NCBI GenBank assembly: GCA_910589545.1
Contig: CAJUSY010000034.1
Location: 85,203-149,202 of the forward strand
Direction: 5' to 3'
Length of the DNA stretch: 64,000 nt
From: Peptoniphilaceae bacterium
GTDB lineage: Bacteria; Bacillota; Clostridia; Tissierellales; Peptoniphilaceae
The position numbers were made by a program, and so were the translations under genes. This document shows positions 55,101 to 62,317 of this stretch, piece after piece (within the stretch, counting starts at the first letter, position 1; each line of letters begins with the position of its first letter). The notes beneath the pieces were generated by a model. It worked only from the letters and a program-made list of their open reading frames with translations. It had not been told where the DNA came from and did no database searches.

Positions 55101-57401
55101 ACAACAGAAACAACAACAATCTACGACGTTAACCCAAAAACAGGCGAATTAAGTAACCCACAAACTACAACAAAAACAACTCCAGCTGAAGAATATCTAG
55201 CAATCTTCAATGGTAATGGCGGAACTCCAACAACTCAAAAAGTAACTGTAAAAGACGGTGAAGTAGTAAGTGGAGTAACAGAACCAACAAGAGAAGGATA
55301 CAAATTTGTTAAATGGGTTAAACTAGGAACAGATAATGAATTTGACCTATCAACACCATTTAGCAAGGACTTACTTGATTCTGATAAGGCTGCAATCTTT
55401 ACTGCTGTATGGGAAAAAGTTGAAGAAGAAACTCCAGCTGAAGAATACCTTGCAGTATTTAACGGAAATGGTGGAACTCCAACAACTCAAAAAGTAATTG
55501 TAAAAGATGGTGAAGTAGTAAGTGGAGTAACAGAACCAACAAGAGAGGGATACAAATTTGTAAAATGGGTTAAGTTAGGAACTGACAAAGAATTTGACCT
55601 ATCAACACCATTTAGCAAGGACTTACTAGATTCTGATAAGGCTGCAATCTTTACTGCTGTATGGGAAAAAGTTGAAGAAGAAACTCCAGCTGAAGAATAC
55701 CTTGCAGTATTTAACGGTAATGGCGGAACTCCAACAACTCAAAAAGTAATTGTAAAAGATGGTGAAGTAGTAAGTGGAGTAACAGAACCAACAAGAGAGG
55801 GATACAAATTTGTAAAATGGGTTAAACTAGGAACAAATAATGAATTTGACTTAAGTAAACCATTCAGCAAAGATATCTTAGGCGGAGAAAAGAGTGTAAT
55901 CTTCACAGCAGTTTGGGAAAAGAATGTTTCAGAAAATGGTGGCTCAGCGATATTCTATCCAAAGGAAACTCATCCAATATTTAAGAAGGTTGGAGATGAT
56001 CTAACTGAAGAAGAAATTACAAATGCTATAGTTGTACTTGGACTTGATAAATCAAAATACACTGTTACAATCAATGAAGGCCAAGATGTACCAACAACTG
56101 ATAAGCCTGGAGACTATATAATCGATGTAACAATCAATTTTGAAGATGGAACTACGGATGACGCACAAGTTATAGTTATCGTAACTGGAGAAGTTGACAC
56201 AACAGCACCAACAATTGATGCAGGAAACATTACAGCTGTAGAAGGACAACCTATACCACCAGTAATGGTAGATGTTGACGATGTTAATGCAAAAGTTACT
56301 GTAGAAGGCTTACCAGAAGGATTGAAATACAACCCAGAAACTAAGCAAATCGAAGGTACTGTACCAAAAGCAGAAGATTGGGGCGATAAGGAAGAAAAAA
56401 CTATCACAGCAACAATCAAAGCAGTTGATGAAGCAGGAAATGAATCTACAAAAGAAATCACAGTTACAATCTTGAGAGATACAGACGGAGACGGAACTCC
56501 AGATGTAACAGACACTGATGATGACAATGATGGAGTAGATGACAAGACTGAAGAAGAAAAAGGTACAGATCCAAAAGATCCAACAGATCCAACAAAACCT
56601 GGTGAAGATCAAAAACCTGAAGACGATCAAAAACCTGGTGACGATCAAGAACCTGGCGATGACCAAAAACCTGGCGATGATCAAAAACCTGGTGAAGATC
56701 AAAAACCTGGCGATGATCAAAAACCTGGTGACGACCAAAAACCTGGCGATGATCAAAAACCTGGCGATGATCAAAAACCTGGTGATGACCAAAAACCTGG
56801 TGAAGATCAAAAACCTGGTGAAGATCAAAAACCTGGTGAAGATCAAAAACCTGGCGATGATCAAAAACCTGGTGAAGATCAAAAACCTGGCGACGATCAA
56901 AAACCTGGTGATGACCAAAAACCTGGCGACGATCAAAAACCTGGTGACGATCAAAAACCTGGTGATGACCAAAAACCTGGTGACGATCAAAAACCATCAG
57001 ACAAGACTATTGCTGATAAGGTAGATCCAACAGTTCCAGGAAAGACTAAGGTAGAAGATCCTTCTAATCTAACTAAGGAAGAAAAAGATAAGGTGAAGGA
57101 CTCTATTGAAAAATCTAACAAGGACAAATTCCCACAAGGAACTAAGGTTGAAATCGGAAACGACGGATCAGCTACTATCACTTATCCAGATGGATCTAAG
57201 GATACTATCAAGGGTAGTGATTTAGTTACAGAGATTGCCGATTCACCAACTAGACCTTCTAAACCTTCTAAACAAGACAAACCATCTAAGAAATTACCTA
57301 AATCAGGTATTGAATCAGAAGCTATGATGATGGCTGCTGCAGCTCTATCTACTTTAGGTGGATTGTATGTTTCAAAGAAGAAAAAAGAAGATGAAGAGTA
57401 A
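52164..57401 (+). CDS. Giant YSIRK/LPKSG wall-anchored repeat protein
   Basis: 1745 aa. The YSIRK-like signal KYGMRKLTVGVVSCLLGY targets septal secretion. In order: Glu/Thr-rich duplicated segment (about 92-120); Rib-like domain (about 130-195); long beta domain; Rib/YPDG-like units (about 550-767, two near-identical of 79 aa); two identical-type 118-aa G5-like units (773-1008); three 84-aa InlB B-repeat-like units (1008-1254); a Rib-like domain; a cadherin/Ig-like domain; a Ca-binding-type DTDGDGTPDVTDTDDDNDG (thrombospondin-3-like); 22 six-residue KPG(D/E)DQ units (1478-1609); a final YPDG segment; LPKSG at about 1711, a hydrophobic helix and charged tail. Sortase substrate and probable adhesin. 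Confidence 0.93.
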   Translation: MGNKEIFNKIITEKRTKSSNKKPKYGMRKLTVGVVSCLLGYMMFFTPNVSQAEKGETPQVASEIVSPLNETDIVEVNNQEVSNKNEDSEVTAKPATEEKETVSEVTAKPATEEKETVAEATQERKQSENFNAEIKEIEVEKNGVVNYKEAITNLPADASVKPSAEIDTSKPGKHTIAVDINFADGSTTTVNITINVIEKVNVNKPNDLEIGEKIGSDQSVKAPADNIVEPDPNIPFGKTKARVEIEKKGINGGEFPFDTIFESGTTKVTLVTVDENGDDVETTATINATTGEMTFDNIVDMQAVKDGDVFIEFNGEKIKGKFIDSYEGPDYGQAGATNITTFKLILNQIRNTDVVVNTKDKAGNVVDNPTTDVTNGKIKKGDTVVNIPTKDNVVEIDDIGGLSSEEIDDFNSKTPEYSVEGTENGFLVNKDGNKVYKPGEFKIDEKGLDPTELEFTEKPLVTEEDQTGDTDYVTVNFDAGKYGTIGTSPTYNVIKGVELSKTLTAPEVTAKKGWKHTGWKEALASKYEANTTHTATYKAIEATGKNITTNLNSTPEAASAIANVGELPDGTKFAWLEAPDTSTEGKKPATVVVTYPDGRTQEKEVTVTVEDNRPDNEKNEPEVTGVTTDLNKKPSSDDAVTNLKDLPDGTTTSWKEEPDVSTPGEKTATVVVTYPDGTTDEKEVTVTVEDNRPDNEKNEPEVTGVTTDLNKKPSSDDAVTNLKDLPDGTTTSWKEEPDVSTPGEKTATVVVTYPDGTTDEKKVTVTVKNTIPAKPIEDIAKTTKVTKETIKAEVKYEADDSLDFEEKVVDKAPVDGEKEVTTVSQPGKDDVVTEKVTKEAEDGVTKVGNKKVETVKNDDGSTTETTTIYDVNPKTGELENPTTTTKTTTDAKPIEDIAKTTKVTKETIKAEVKYEADDSLDFEEKVVDKAPVDGEKEVTTVSQPGKDDVVTEKVTKEAEDGVTKVGNKKVETVKNDDGSTTETTTIYDVNPKTGELSNPQTTTKTTPAEEYLAIFNGNGGTPTTQKVTVKDGEVVSGVTEPTREGYKFVKWVKLGTDNEFDLSTPFSKDLLDSDKAAIFTAVWEKVEEETPAEEYLAVFNGNGGTPTTQKVIVKDGEVVSGVTEPTREGYKFVKWVKLGTDKEFDLSTPFSKDLLDSDKAAIFTAVWEKVEEETPAEEYLAVFNGNGGTPTTQKVIVKDGEVVSGVTEPTREGYKFVKWVKLGTNNEFDLSKPFSKDILGGEKSVIFTAVWEKNVSENGGSAIFYPKETHPIFKKVGDDLTEEEITNAIVVLGLDKSKYTVTINEGQDVPTTDKPGDYIIDVTINFEDGTTDDAQVIVIVTGEVDTTAPTIDAGNITAVEGQPIPPVMVDVDDVNAKVTVEGLPEGLKYNPETKQIEGTVPKAEDWGDKEEKTITATIKAVDEAGNESTKEITVTILRDTDGDGTPDVTDTDDDNDGVDDKTEEEKGTDPKDPTDPTKPGEDQKPEDDQKPGDDQEPGDDQKPGDDQKPGEDQKPGDDQKPGDDQKPGDDQKPGDDQKPGDDQKPGEDQKPGEDQKPGEDQKPGDDQKPGEDQKPGDDQKPGDDQKPGDDQKPGDDQKPGDDQKPGDDQKPSDKTIADKVDPTVPGKTKVEDPSNLTKEEKDKVKDSIEKSNKDKFPQGTKVEIGNDGSATITYPDGSKDTIKGSDLVTEIADSPTRPSKPSKQDKPSKKLPKSGIESEAMMMAAAALSTLGGLYVSKKKKEDEE
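53991..54464 (+). repeat. Two tandem 237-bp units encoding Rib/YPDG modules
   Basis: Units at 53991-54227 and 54228-54464 are almost identical at DNA level, each starting GAAGACAACAGACCTGATAA. They encode 79-residue modules with VVVTYPDGTTDEKEVTVTV. A diverged third module lies upstream from about 53790. Confidence 0.9.
54480..55187 (+). repeat. Two tandem 354-bp units encoding G5-like modules
   Basis: Units at 54480-54833 and 54834-55187 differ at only a few positions (mainly synonymous and near the boundary). Each encodes 118 residues, with VTTVSQPGKDDVVTEKVTKE and VGNKKVETV. Confidence 0.9.
55185..55924 (+). repeat. Three tandem 252-bp units encoding InlB B-repeat-like modules
   Basis: Units start at 55185, 55437 and 55689, each beginning with GCTGAAGAATA. 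They encode 84 residues with FNGNGGTPTTQKV, EPTREGYKFVKWVKLG and FTAVWEK. The third is diverged in its last 60 bases. Confidence 0.9.
56595..56990 (+). repeat. 22 tandem 18-bp units encoding KPG(D/E)DQ wall-spanning repeats
   Basis: 18-base period (AAACCTGGTGAAGATCAA and variants GGCGATGAC, GGTGACGAT). The 22 units span 396 bases exactly in frame. This Pro/Gly/Asp-rich rod just before the anchor should extend the protein across the cell wall. Because of the repeat, the other frames and the opposite strand also stay open here without coding meaning. Confidence 0.95.
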
Positions 57402-57436
57402 ATTATAGATTTTAATTCTGTAGTTTATTGAAATGA

Positions 57437-57466
57437 AATACCCGATCGTATGATCGGGTATTTTTG
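57437..57466 (+). terminator. Intrinsic terminator of the giant surface gene
   Basis: AATACCCGATCGTATGATCGGGTATTTTT forms the stem AATACCCGATC/GATCGGGTATT plus TTT. Confidence 0.9.
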
Positions 57467-57504
57467 TATGCAAAATATTTGATTCTCAAAGAACTCCAAC
57501 AAAA

Positions 57505-57526
57505 AAGAGCCTTGTTACAGGCTCGC
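57505..57526 (-). terminator. Terminator overlapping the stop codon of the P-loop kinase gene
   Basis: On the minus strand GAGCCTGTAACAAGGCTC pairs GAGCC with GGCTC (arms extend to TGT/ACA), followed by TTTTTT; the stop TAA is in the loop. Confidence 0.75.
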
Positions 57527-58039
57527 GTTACTTCTTTGAAGGTATTTTTTAAATTTTGTGAGTTCTTCTTGGTTATTGATTTGAATCCATTTGTGTGAGT
57601 AGTGTTTTTTCATATTTGCATAATTTTCACGTTTTTCTTTGCTGCGTCCATCTATGAGTATCCACTTGATGAATTCAAAGTCTAGTTTTTCGGGGCAATT
57701 ATCTGCCATGGTCTCTCTTGTTTTTCCTTTGTATTTGAAGTAGCGTTTGATTGCTCTAAATAAGCAATTGAATCTGTTAAAGTTAAGGAATATTATGATA
57801 TCTGATAGGGCAAGTCTTTCTGTTTTCTTCAATTTATCGTAGTTTCCGTCTATTACCCAATCATCTTGTTTTATAAAATTTTCTACTATGCTGATTGCTT
57901 CATCTAGGTCTCTTTCTTGCCAGTTTTCCATCATGTTTACTTGGTCAAGATGAAGCAATGGCAAATCGTATGTTTTTGATATGTCTTGTGCTAGTGTGGA
58001 TTTTCCTGATGCGGAATATCCTATTATTGAAATTTTCAC
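57515..58039 (-). CDS. P-loop nucleotide kinase, topology-modulation (FlaR) type
   Basis: 174 aa. Walker A is GYSASGKSTLA at the N-terminus, followed by LPLLHLDQVNMMENW and VIDGNYDKLKKTERL, as in adenylate-kinase-like proteins annotated DNA topology modulation protein or FlaR. A lid-like RAIKRYFKYKGKTRETMADNCPEK segment supplies arginines and lysines. Start is a GTG at 58039 after AAGGAG. Phosphate acceptor unknown. Confidence 0.88.
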   Translation of the reverse strand: MKISIIGYSASGKSTLAQDISKTYDLPLLHLDQVNMMENWQERDLDEAISIVENFIKQDDWVIDGNYDKLKKTERLALSDIIIFLNFNRFNCLFRAIKRYFKYKGKTRETMADNCPEKLDFEFIKWILIDGRSKEKRENYANMKKHYSHKWIQINNQEELTKFKKYLQRSNASL

Positions 58040-58219
58040 ACTTTTCTCCTTATTTTAATATGATTATCTTCTATTATTATATATAATAATGGGGCTAATG
58101 TCACGTTACTATTTTGCGATTTGATGGTATAATGTAAGTAGCGATTTTTTGGAGATTTTTAGGTATATAAAAGTTTTATAATATGTTAAAATAATAATTG
58201 TTAATTAGGAGATGATTTT

Positions 58220-58642
58220 ATGAAGAGATTAATACCTATAGCGATTTTGGTGTTGGTGTTGACGACTGGTTGTCTGAGAAAACCGGAACACTTCGAATCG
58301 ATGAGAAATACGGAAGTAACAGAATCTGTGGAAAATGAGTCTGCAGAACAAGCTAAGCCTGAGGATTCAAAGCCGGAAGAAACTACTGAAAAGCCTTCTG
58401 AAGAAAACACTGGTTCTAACAAACCAGAAGAATCTACTGAGAATAAGACTATGAAGGTTACAACAGATGTGTTGAATATGAGAAGTGAAGCTAGCACTAA
58501 TTCTGATATTGTAACTAAATTAAAAAAAGATGACGAGCTTAAGGTTTTAGAAGAAACTAAGGATGATGATGGTGCTACTTGGGTTAAGGTTGATTTTAAT
58601 GGTCAAGTAGGTTTTGTTTCTAAGGAATTTTTGGGTGAGTAA
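58220..58642 (+). CDS. Lipoprotein with C-terminal SH3b domain
   Basis: 140 aa. Signal peptide with lipobox VLTTGC (Cys15), a Glu/Ser/Pro-rich spacer (about residues 20-75), then a bacterial SH3 domain (VLNMRSEASTNSDIVTKLKK ... WVKVDFNGQVGFVSKEFL), a fold that commonly binds peptidoglycan. Its stop is directly followed by the start of the CpsB-like gene (no gap), so it is the first gene of the tyrosine-kinase module and may link it to the wall. Confidence 0.9.
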   Translation: MKRLIPIAILVLVLTTGCLRKPEHFESMRNTEVTESVENESAEQAKPEDSKPEETTEKPSEENTGSNKPEESTENKTMKVTTDVLNMRSEASTNSDIVTKLKKDDELKVLEETKDDDGATWVKVDFNGQVGFVSKEFLGE

Positions 58643-59422
58643 ATGATAGACATTAATAGCAAGATAATGGCTGATATGAAGAATGGGTCGAGCAATATGG
58701 ATCAGGCTATTGCTACTGCGATTGAGTATGCAAGGCTTGGTTACAAGAAGGTTGTGAGTGCATCGGAGATTTCTACGAATGGTAGGGTTCTGAAGATGGA
58801 TGAAAAGCAACTTCTTATCGACAGGATTAATGATGAGCTTGATTATCAAAAGATTGATTTTCAAGTGTTGACTGGCAATTTGATGAGTTGTGACCCTAAG
58901 ATGATGGAATATTTCAATAATGATTTGATTAGCTCTGTTAATTATTCCAGATACATTTTGTTGGAACTTCCAAGTACAATTGAATACAAGGATTTGAATA
59001 AGTTTATCTACGATATTCAAATAAGAGGATTTGTTCCGATTATAGTTCATCCTGAAAGATGCAAATACGTCCAAGAAGACACTGATTATTTGATTTCTTT
59101 AAAGGAAAGAGATTGTTTGGTGCAATTAGATTTGAATTCTGTGATTAAACCCAAGGGTAGCAGGTTATATAAGGCAGCGAAGGAACTTTTGGATAGACAG
59201 ATGGTGGATGTTGTGGCTACTGAAACCGAAAATGCTTATGAGGCTGAATACATTAGAGATGGGATTAAATCTCTTCATAAGATTATAGATGCGGATTATT
59301 TTGATTTGATTATGAGGCTTAACCCACAACTTGTGATTGAGGATGAAAGAATAGACAGGATTCCTGTACTGGAAAAGAAGAGCGGCGGAGTTTTGTCGAA
59401 GATTTTTGGTAAGAGGAGATAA
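58643..59422 (+). CDS. CpsB/YwqE-like PHP protein, metal site degenerate
   Basis: 259 aa with overall CpsB/CapC tyrosine-phosphatase layout. The metal ligands of this PHP family are mostly replaced. MIDIHSHI becomes MIDINSKI; the TPHH region is SASEIS; GAEIY is GNLMS; the SDMHN end motif is TETEN. Only the His of VHPERC remains. A catalytically inactive pseudophosphatase is the likely reading, possibly a scaffold for the kinase encoded downstream. It lies between an SH3 lipoprotein and a Wzz-like adaptor in one operon (gap to the next gene one base). Confidence 0.85.
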   Translation: MIDINSKIMADMKNGSSNMDQAIATAIEYARLGYKKVVSASEISTNGRVLKMDEKQLLIDRINDELDYQKIDFQVLTGNLMSCDPKMMEYFNNDLISSVNYSRYILLELPSTIEYKDLNKFIYDIQIRGFVPIIVHPERCKYVQEDTDYLISLKERDCLVQLDLNSVIKPKGSRLYKAAKELLDRQMVDVVATETENAYEAEYIRDGIKSLHKIIDADYFDLIMRLNPQLVIEDERIDRIPVLEKKSGGVLSKIFGKRR

Positions 59423-59423
59423 G

Positions 59424-60062
59424 ATGAGAGATAACTTATTTGTAAGAACTTTAAGAAATAGATTTGTACCCATTGTTTTGATAGCGCTTTTGTTCGGAAT
59501 CGCTACGATTTGCTATGATGTTATGTGGGTTAGACCTGTGTACAGCGTGGATTCTAAGGTTGAAGTGAGTGCGAAAAGTGGTAATACTTCAACTACTCAA
59601 ATAGAAACTGTGAAGTCTTTGGTTAAGTCCAGAATGGTGTTAACAGAAGTTAAACAAAACTTGAAGTTGAGATCAAATGTTGAAGATTTGTCCAAGAAGA
59701 TTAACATTTCTGATGAAAATTCAAAGATTGTAAGTATTAATGTTGAAGACACTGTGATTCAACGTGCGAGAGATATCGCTGATGAATTGGCAGATATTAC
59801 TGTGAAGAGAGATTCCGATGAATACGTAGTTAAGGTGTTGGAATATTCTTCTGCTCCTTTGCAAGCTGTTTCTCCAAACTTAGTTAAAGACACTTTATTA
59901 GCTTATGCTATAGGATTTTTTATTTCTTTGATAGCTTTCATGGTTAGAGAATCCCATGATGATGTTATGAGATCGGCTACCAATGTGGATGATTTGGGAG
60001 TAAATATAATTGGAGATATTCCTTATATTAACGAAAGGGGTGCTATGATAGATGAAGGATAA
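59424..60062 (+). CDS. Wzz-like membrane adaptor of a bacterial tyrosine kinase (CapA/YwqC type)
   Basis: 212 aa; ATG 59424 after AGGAGAT. Two membrane helices (about residues 12-32 and 155-172) flank an extracytoplasmic Wzz domain (SVDSKVEVSAKSGNTSTTQIETVKSLVKS; EYSSAPLQAVSPNLVKD is the typical PxxP-like end before helix two). A short cytoplasmic tail normally activates the kinase. The gene overlaps the kinase gene by 11 bases. The Wzz domain is smaller than in polymer chain-length regulators. Confidence 0.88.
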   Translation: MRDNLFVRTLRNRFVPIVLIALLFGIATICYDVMWVRPVYSVDSKVEVSAKSGNTSTTQIETVKSLVKSRMVLTEVKQNLKLRSNVEDLSKKINISDENSKIVSINVEDTVIQRARDIADELADITVKRDSDEYVVKVLEYSSAPLQAVSPNLVKDTLLAYAIGFFISLIAFMVRESHDDVMRSATNVDDLGVNIIGDIPYINERGAMIDEG

Positions 60063-60651
60063 GACTTTGTTTAATGAACAATACAAATATCTAAGAACTA
60101 ATGTGAAGTTCGCTGGAGATAATATAAAGTCTATCGTGGTTACTTCGGGATTTTTTGGAGAAGGTAAGACTTCTGTGGCTGCTAACTTGGCTAAGAGTTT
60201 TGCTTTGTCCAATCACAAGGTTGTTATTGTGGATATGGATTTGAGAAGACCAAGTTTGAGAAATTTCTACGATATTGACACTGAAATCGGTGTGACTAAT
60301 GTCGTTGTGAACAAGATGGATTACAATCTTGCGATTAGTCACGATGAATCGGTGTGGGATTTGGATATAATTCATGCCGGTGCTATTCCACCTAATGCTA
60401 ACGAGTTGATTTCAAGCGATTCTATGAAGAATTTCATTCGTATTTTGGAGGATAATTACGATTATGTGATTATCGATACTCCTCCGATTGAAGCTTATTC
60501 CGATGCGGTTGTGTTGTCTGCTATTTGCGATGCGACTTTGTTGGTGTATAAGGTTGGAGAAACTAAGAAGAGTGACATTGAAAAATCAATTGATTCTATT
60601 AGAAATGTCAACGGTAATCTGATAGGACTTGTACGTATTAACGAAAAGTAA
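60052..60651 (+). CDS. BY-type tyrosine kinase (CpsD/CapB-like) lacking the tyrosine cluster
   Basis: 199 aa cytosolic MinD-like P-loop kinase. Walker A is TSGFFGEGKTSVAANLA, Walker A' is VVIVDMDLRRPS and Walker B is YVIIDTPPIE. The N-terminal NEQYKYLRTNVKFA is the usual oligomerisation motif (E-x-[YF]-R-x-LRTN). The protein ends GLVRINEK without the C-terminal run of tyrosines that such kinases autophosphorylate. No capsule synthesis genes follow; the operon stops at the hairpin 60655-60698. Confidence 0.88.
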   Translation: MKDKTLFNEQYKYLRTNVKFAGDNIKSIVVTSGFFGEGKTSVAANLAKSFALSNHKVVIVDMDLRRPSLRNFYDIDTEIGVTNVVVNKMDYNLAISHDESVWDLDIIHAGAIPPNANELISSDSMKNFIRILEDNYDYVIIDTPPIEAYSDAVVLSAICDATLLVYKVGETKKSDIEKSIDSIRNVNGNLIGLVRINEK

Positions 60652-60654
60652 TTA

Positions 60655-60698
60655 TAGGCTGACTGATGAGGTTACGAATCAGTTGGCTTATTTTTTAT
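60655..60698 (+). terminator. Intrinsic terminator after the tyrosine-kinase module
   Basis: ACTGAT pairs with ATCAGT with flanking G-U extended pairs (AGGCTG/TGGCTT), followed by ATTTTTT. Confidence 0.6.
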
Positions 60699-60711
60699 AG
60701 AAAGGTAAATT

Positions 60712-62037
60712 ATGATTGAACAATTAAGAGAACAGTCTCAAAAGGTTTTGTTGAAGCCTTCGATTAGAGTGCTTTATCTGAGAAAACTTAGAGATTCAAT
60801 AAAACTTCACAGAGAACAAATCATATCTGCTTTGAAAGATGACATTGGAAAAAGCGAATACGAGGGTTTTATGACAGAATTCGCAACTGTAATGCAAGAA
60901 CTAAACTTCTTCATTAATAATACTGTAAAGCTTGCAAATGCGCATGGTATTTCGTTTGATTTGTTGACTTTTCCGAACAAAACTGAGATAAGAAACAGAG
61001 CATATGGTGTGTGTTTGATTATCAGTCCGTGGAATTATCCGTTTAATTTGAGTATGATTCCTGTGATTGATGCGATTGCTGCAGGAAACAGCGTGTATTT
61101 GATGATGAGCAGAAAAAATCCAAAGATTAGAGAATTGATGAAGGACGTGTTGAGGCCAGTGGAGGATATTGTCCATCTGGAAAATGAAAAAAGCTATGAT
61201 GAGGTGTTGAAAGAGGAATTTGATTTCTACTTTTTCACTGGTAGCAAAATCAGAGGTCAGGCTGTATATGAAAAAGCTGCACAAAATTTGAAGCCTTGTG
61301 TGTTGGAATTGGGAGGAAAAAGTCCTTGTATCGTGGACAAGGATGTCGATTTGAAAGATGCGGCGAAGAAGATTTGCTGGGCGAAGTTCACAAACTCAGG
61401 ACAAACTTGTGTGGCTGTTGATTATTTGGTGGTTGAAGAAAGCATCAAGGATAGGCTTATGCATTATATACTGAAGGAGATTGACGAGAATTATTCTGAT
61501 ATTTCAGAGATGTCTAGGATAAAAACTAAGGCGAAATACGATGAGTTCAGAAAAATTATGAGAGATAGAACCGACAGAATCGGTGGGAAATATCACGATG
61601 ATGAGATGATTATTGAACCGTGTGTGTTCACTGATGTGACTTTTAATGATGAGATAATGAAAGACGAGATATTTGGGCCGTTGCTTCCTGTGATTTCATA
61701 CAATGATATCGATGCGATGTTGATGCACATAAGAAGGATTGACAATCCGTTGGCTTTTTATGTGTTCACTAAGGACAAGAAATTGTGCGATTATATCACT
61801 AATTCTGTGGGATTTGGCGGTGGATGCATCAATGATTGTATGATGCACATCTCCAACAACAAGGCTCCTTTCGGTGGATTTGGCAATAGTGGACTTGGCC
61901 ATTATCACGGCAAATGGGGATTTGACACTTTTTCACACAAGCAATCGGTCTACATTTCCAGAAAAATCGACAATCCATTCAGGTTCAAACCATTTACCAA
62001 AAAGAAACTAGATTTGATAAAAAAATTCCTCGGCTAA
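60712..62037 (+). CDS. Aldehyde dehydrogenase, ALDH3-like
   Basis: 441 aa. Compact ALDH of the class-3 type (no N-terminal extension). SPWNYPFNLSMIPVIDAIAAG binds NAD(P), FTGSKIRGQAVYEKAA follows, LELGGKSPCIVD has the general-base Glu, and FTNSGQTCVAVDYL the catalytic Cys. GGGCINDCMMHISNNKAPFGGFGNSGLGHYHG is the usual C-terminal block. It oxidises aldehydes to acids; substrate not inferable. Its 3' end overlaps the convergent DUF1294 gene by 44 bases. Confidence 0.95.
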   Translation: MIEQLREQSQKVLLKPSIRVLYLRKLRDSIKLHREQIISALKDDIGKSEYEGFMTEFATVMQELNFFINNTVKLANAHGISFDLLTFPNKTEIRNRAYGVCLIISPWNYPFNLSMIPVIDAIAAGNSVYLMMSRKNPKIRELMKDVLRPVEDIVHLENEKSYDEVLKEEFDFYFFTGSKIRGQAVYEKAAQNLKPCVLELGGKSPCIVDKDVDLKDAAKKICWAKFTNSGQTCVAVDYLVVEESIKDRLMHYILKEIDENYSDISEMSRIKTKAKYDEFRKIMRDRTDRIGGKYHDDEMIIEPCVFTDVTFNDEIMKDEIFGPLLPVISYNDIDAMLMHIRRIDNPLAFYVFTKDKKLCDYITNSVGFGGGCINDCMMHISNNKAPFGGFGNSGLGHYHGKWGFDTFSHKQSVYISRKIDNPFRFKPFTKKKLDLIKKFLG

Positions 62038-62281
62038 TTAAGACGTATACTACAAGATAAATCAATGAAATCATTGGAATTGAGATGGTGAATTTCTTCT
62101 TGTATAGTTTGTGTTTAAAGATTATCATGGAGCTCATTGCTCCGATGAATCCACCGATTATGCACAAGAATATCAGAACATTTTCAGCGATTCTGTATTT
62201 GTTGTGAATGGCTTTCCTTTTATCTATAAGAAAGGCCAGGAAAGTTATTAAATTGATTATTAAAAAATATATACTAAACAT
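61994..62281 (-). CDS. DUF1294 membrane protein
   Basis: 95 aa, three to four membrane helices. The core FLIDKRKAIHNKYRIAENVL ... GGFIGAMSSMIIFKHKLYKKKF is the DUF1294 (YsdA-like) signature (D-K-x-x-A, R-x-x-E, GG-x-G, H-K). Start at ATG 62281; the upstream in-frame TTG is less likely. Its last 44 bases run into the 3' end of the aldehyde dehydrogenase gene on the other strand, with no terminator between them. Confidence 0.82.
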   Translation of the reverse strand: MFSIYFLIINLITFLAFLIDKRKAIHNKYRIAENVLIFLCIIGGFIGAMSSMIIFKHKLYKKKFTISIPMISLIYLVVYVLISRGIFLSNLVSFW

Positions 62282-62317
62282 AGCATCACCCAAAATTATT
62301 GTACCATAAGGAGAGAT

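Noticed and set aside
56310..57024. Three long open frames (one plus-strand alternative, two minus-strand) across the KPG(D/E)DQ region
   Set aside because: They arise from the 18-base period, which keeps all frames free of stops; no start signals, and the main frame is continuous with a proper wall-anchored protein.
61994..62037. Overlap of aldehyde dehydrogenase and DUF1294 genes as a sign of a wrong gene call
   Set aside because: Both proteins have normal family ends and conserved motifs; a 44-base convergent overlap of 3' ends is acceptable.
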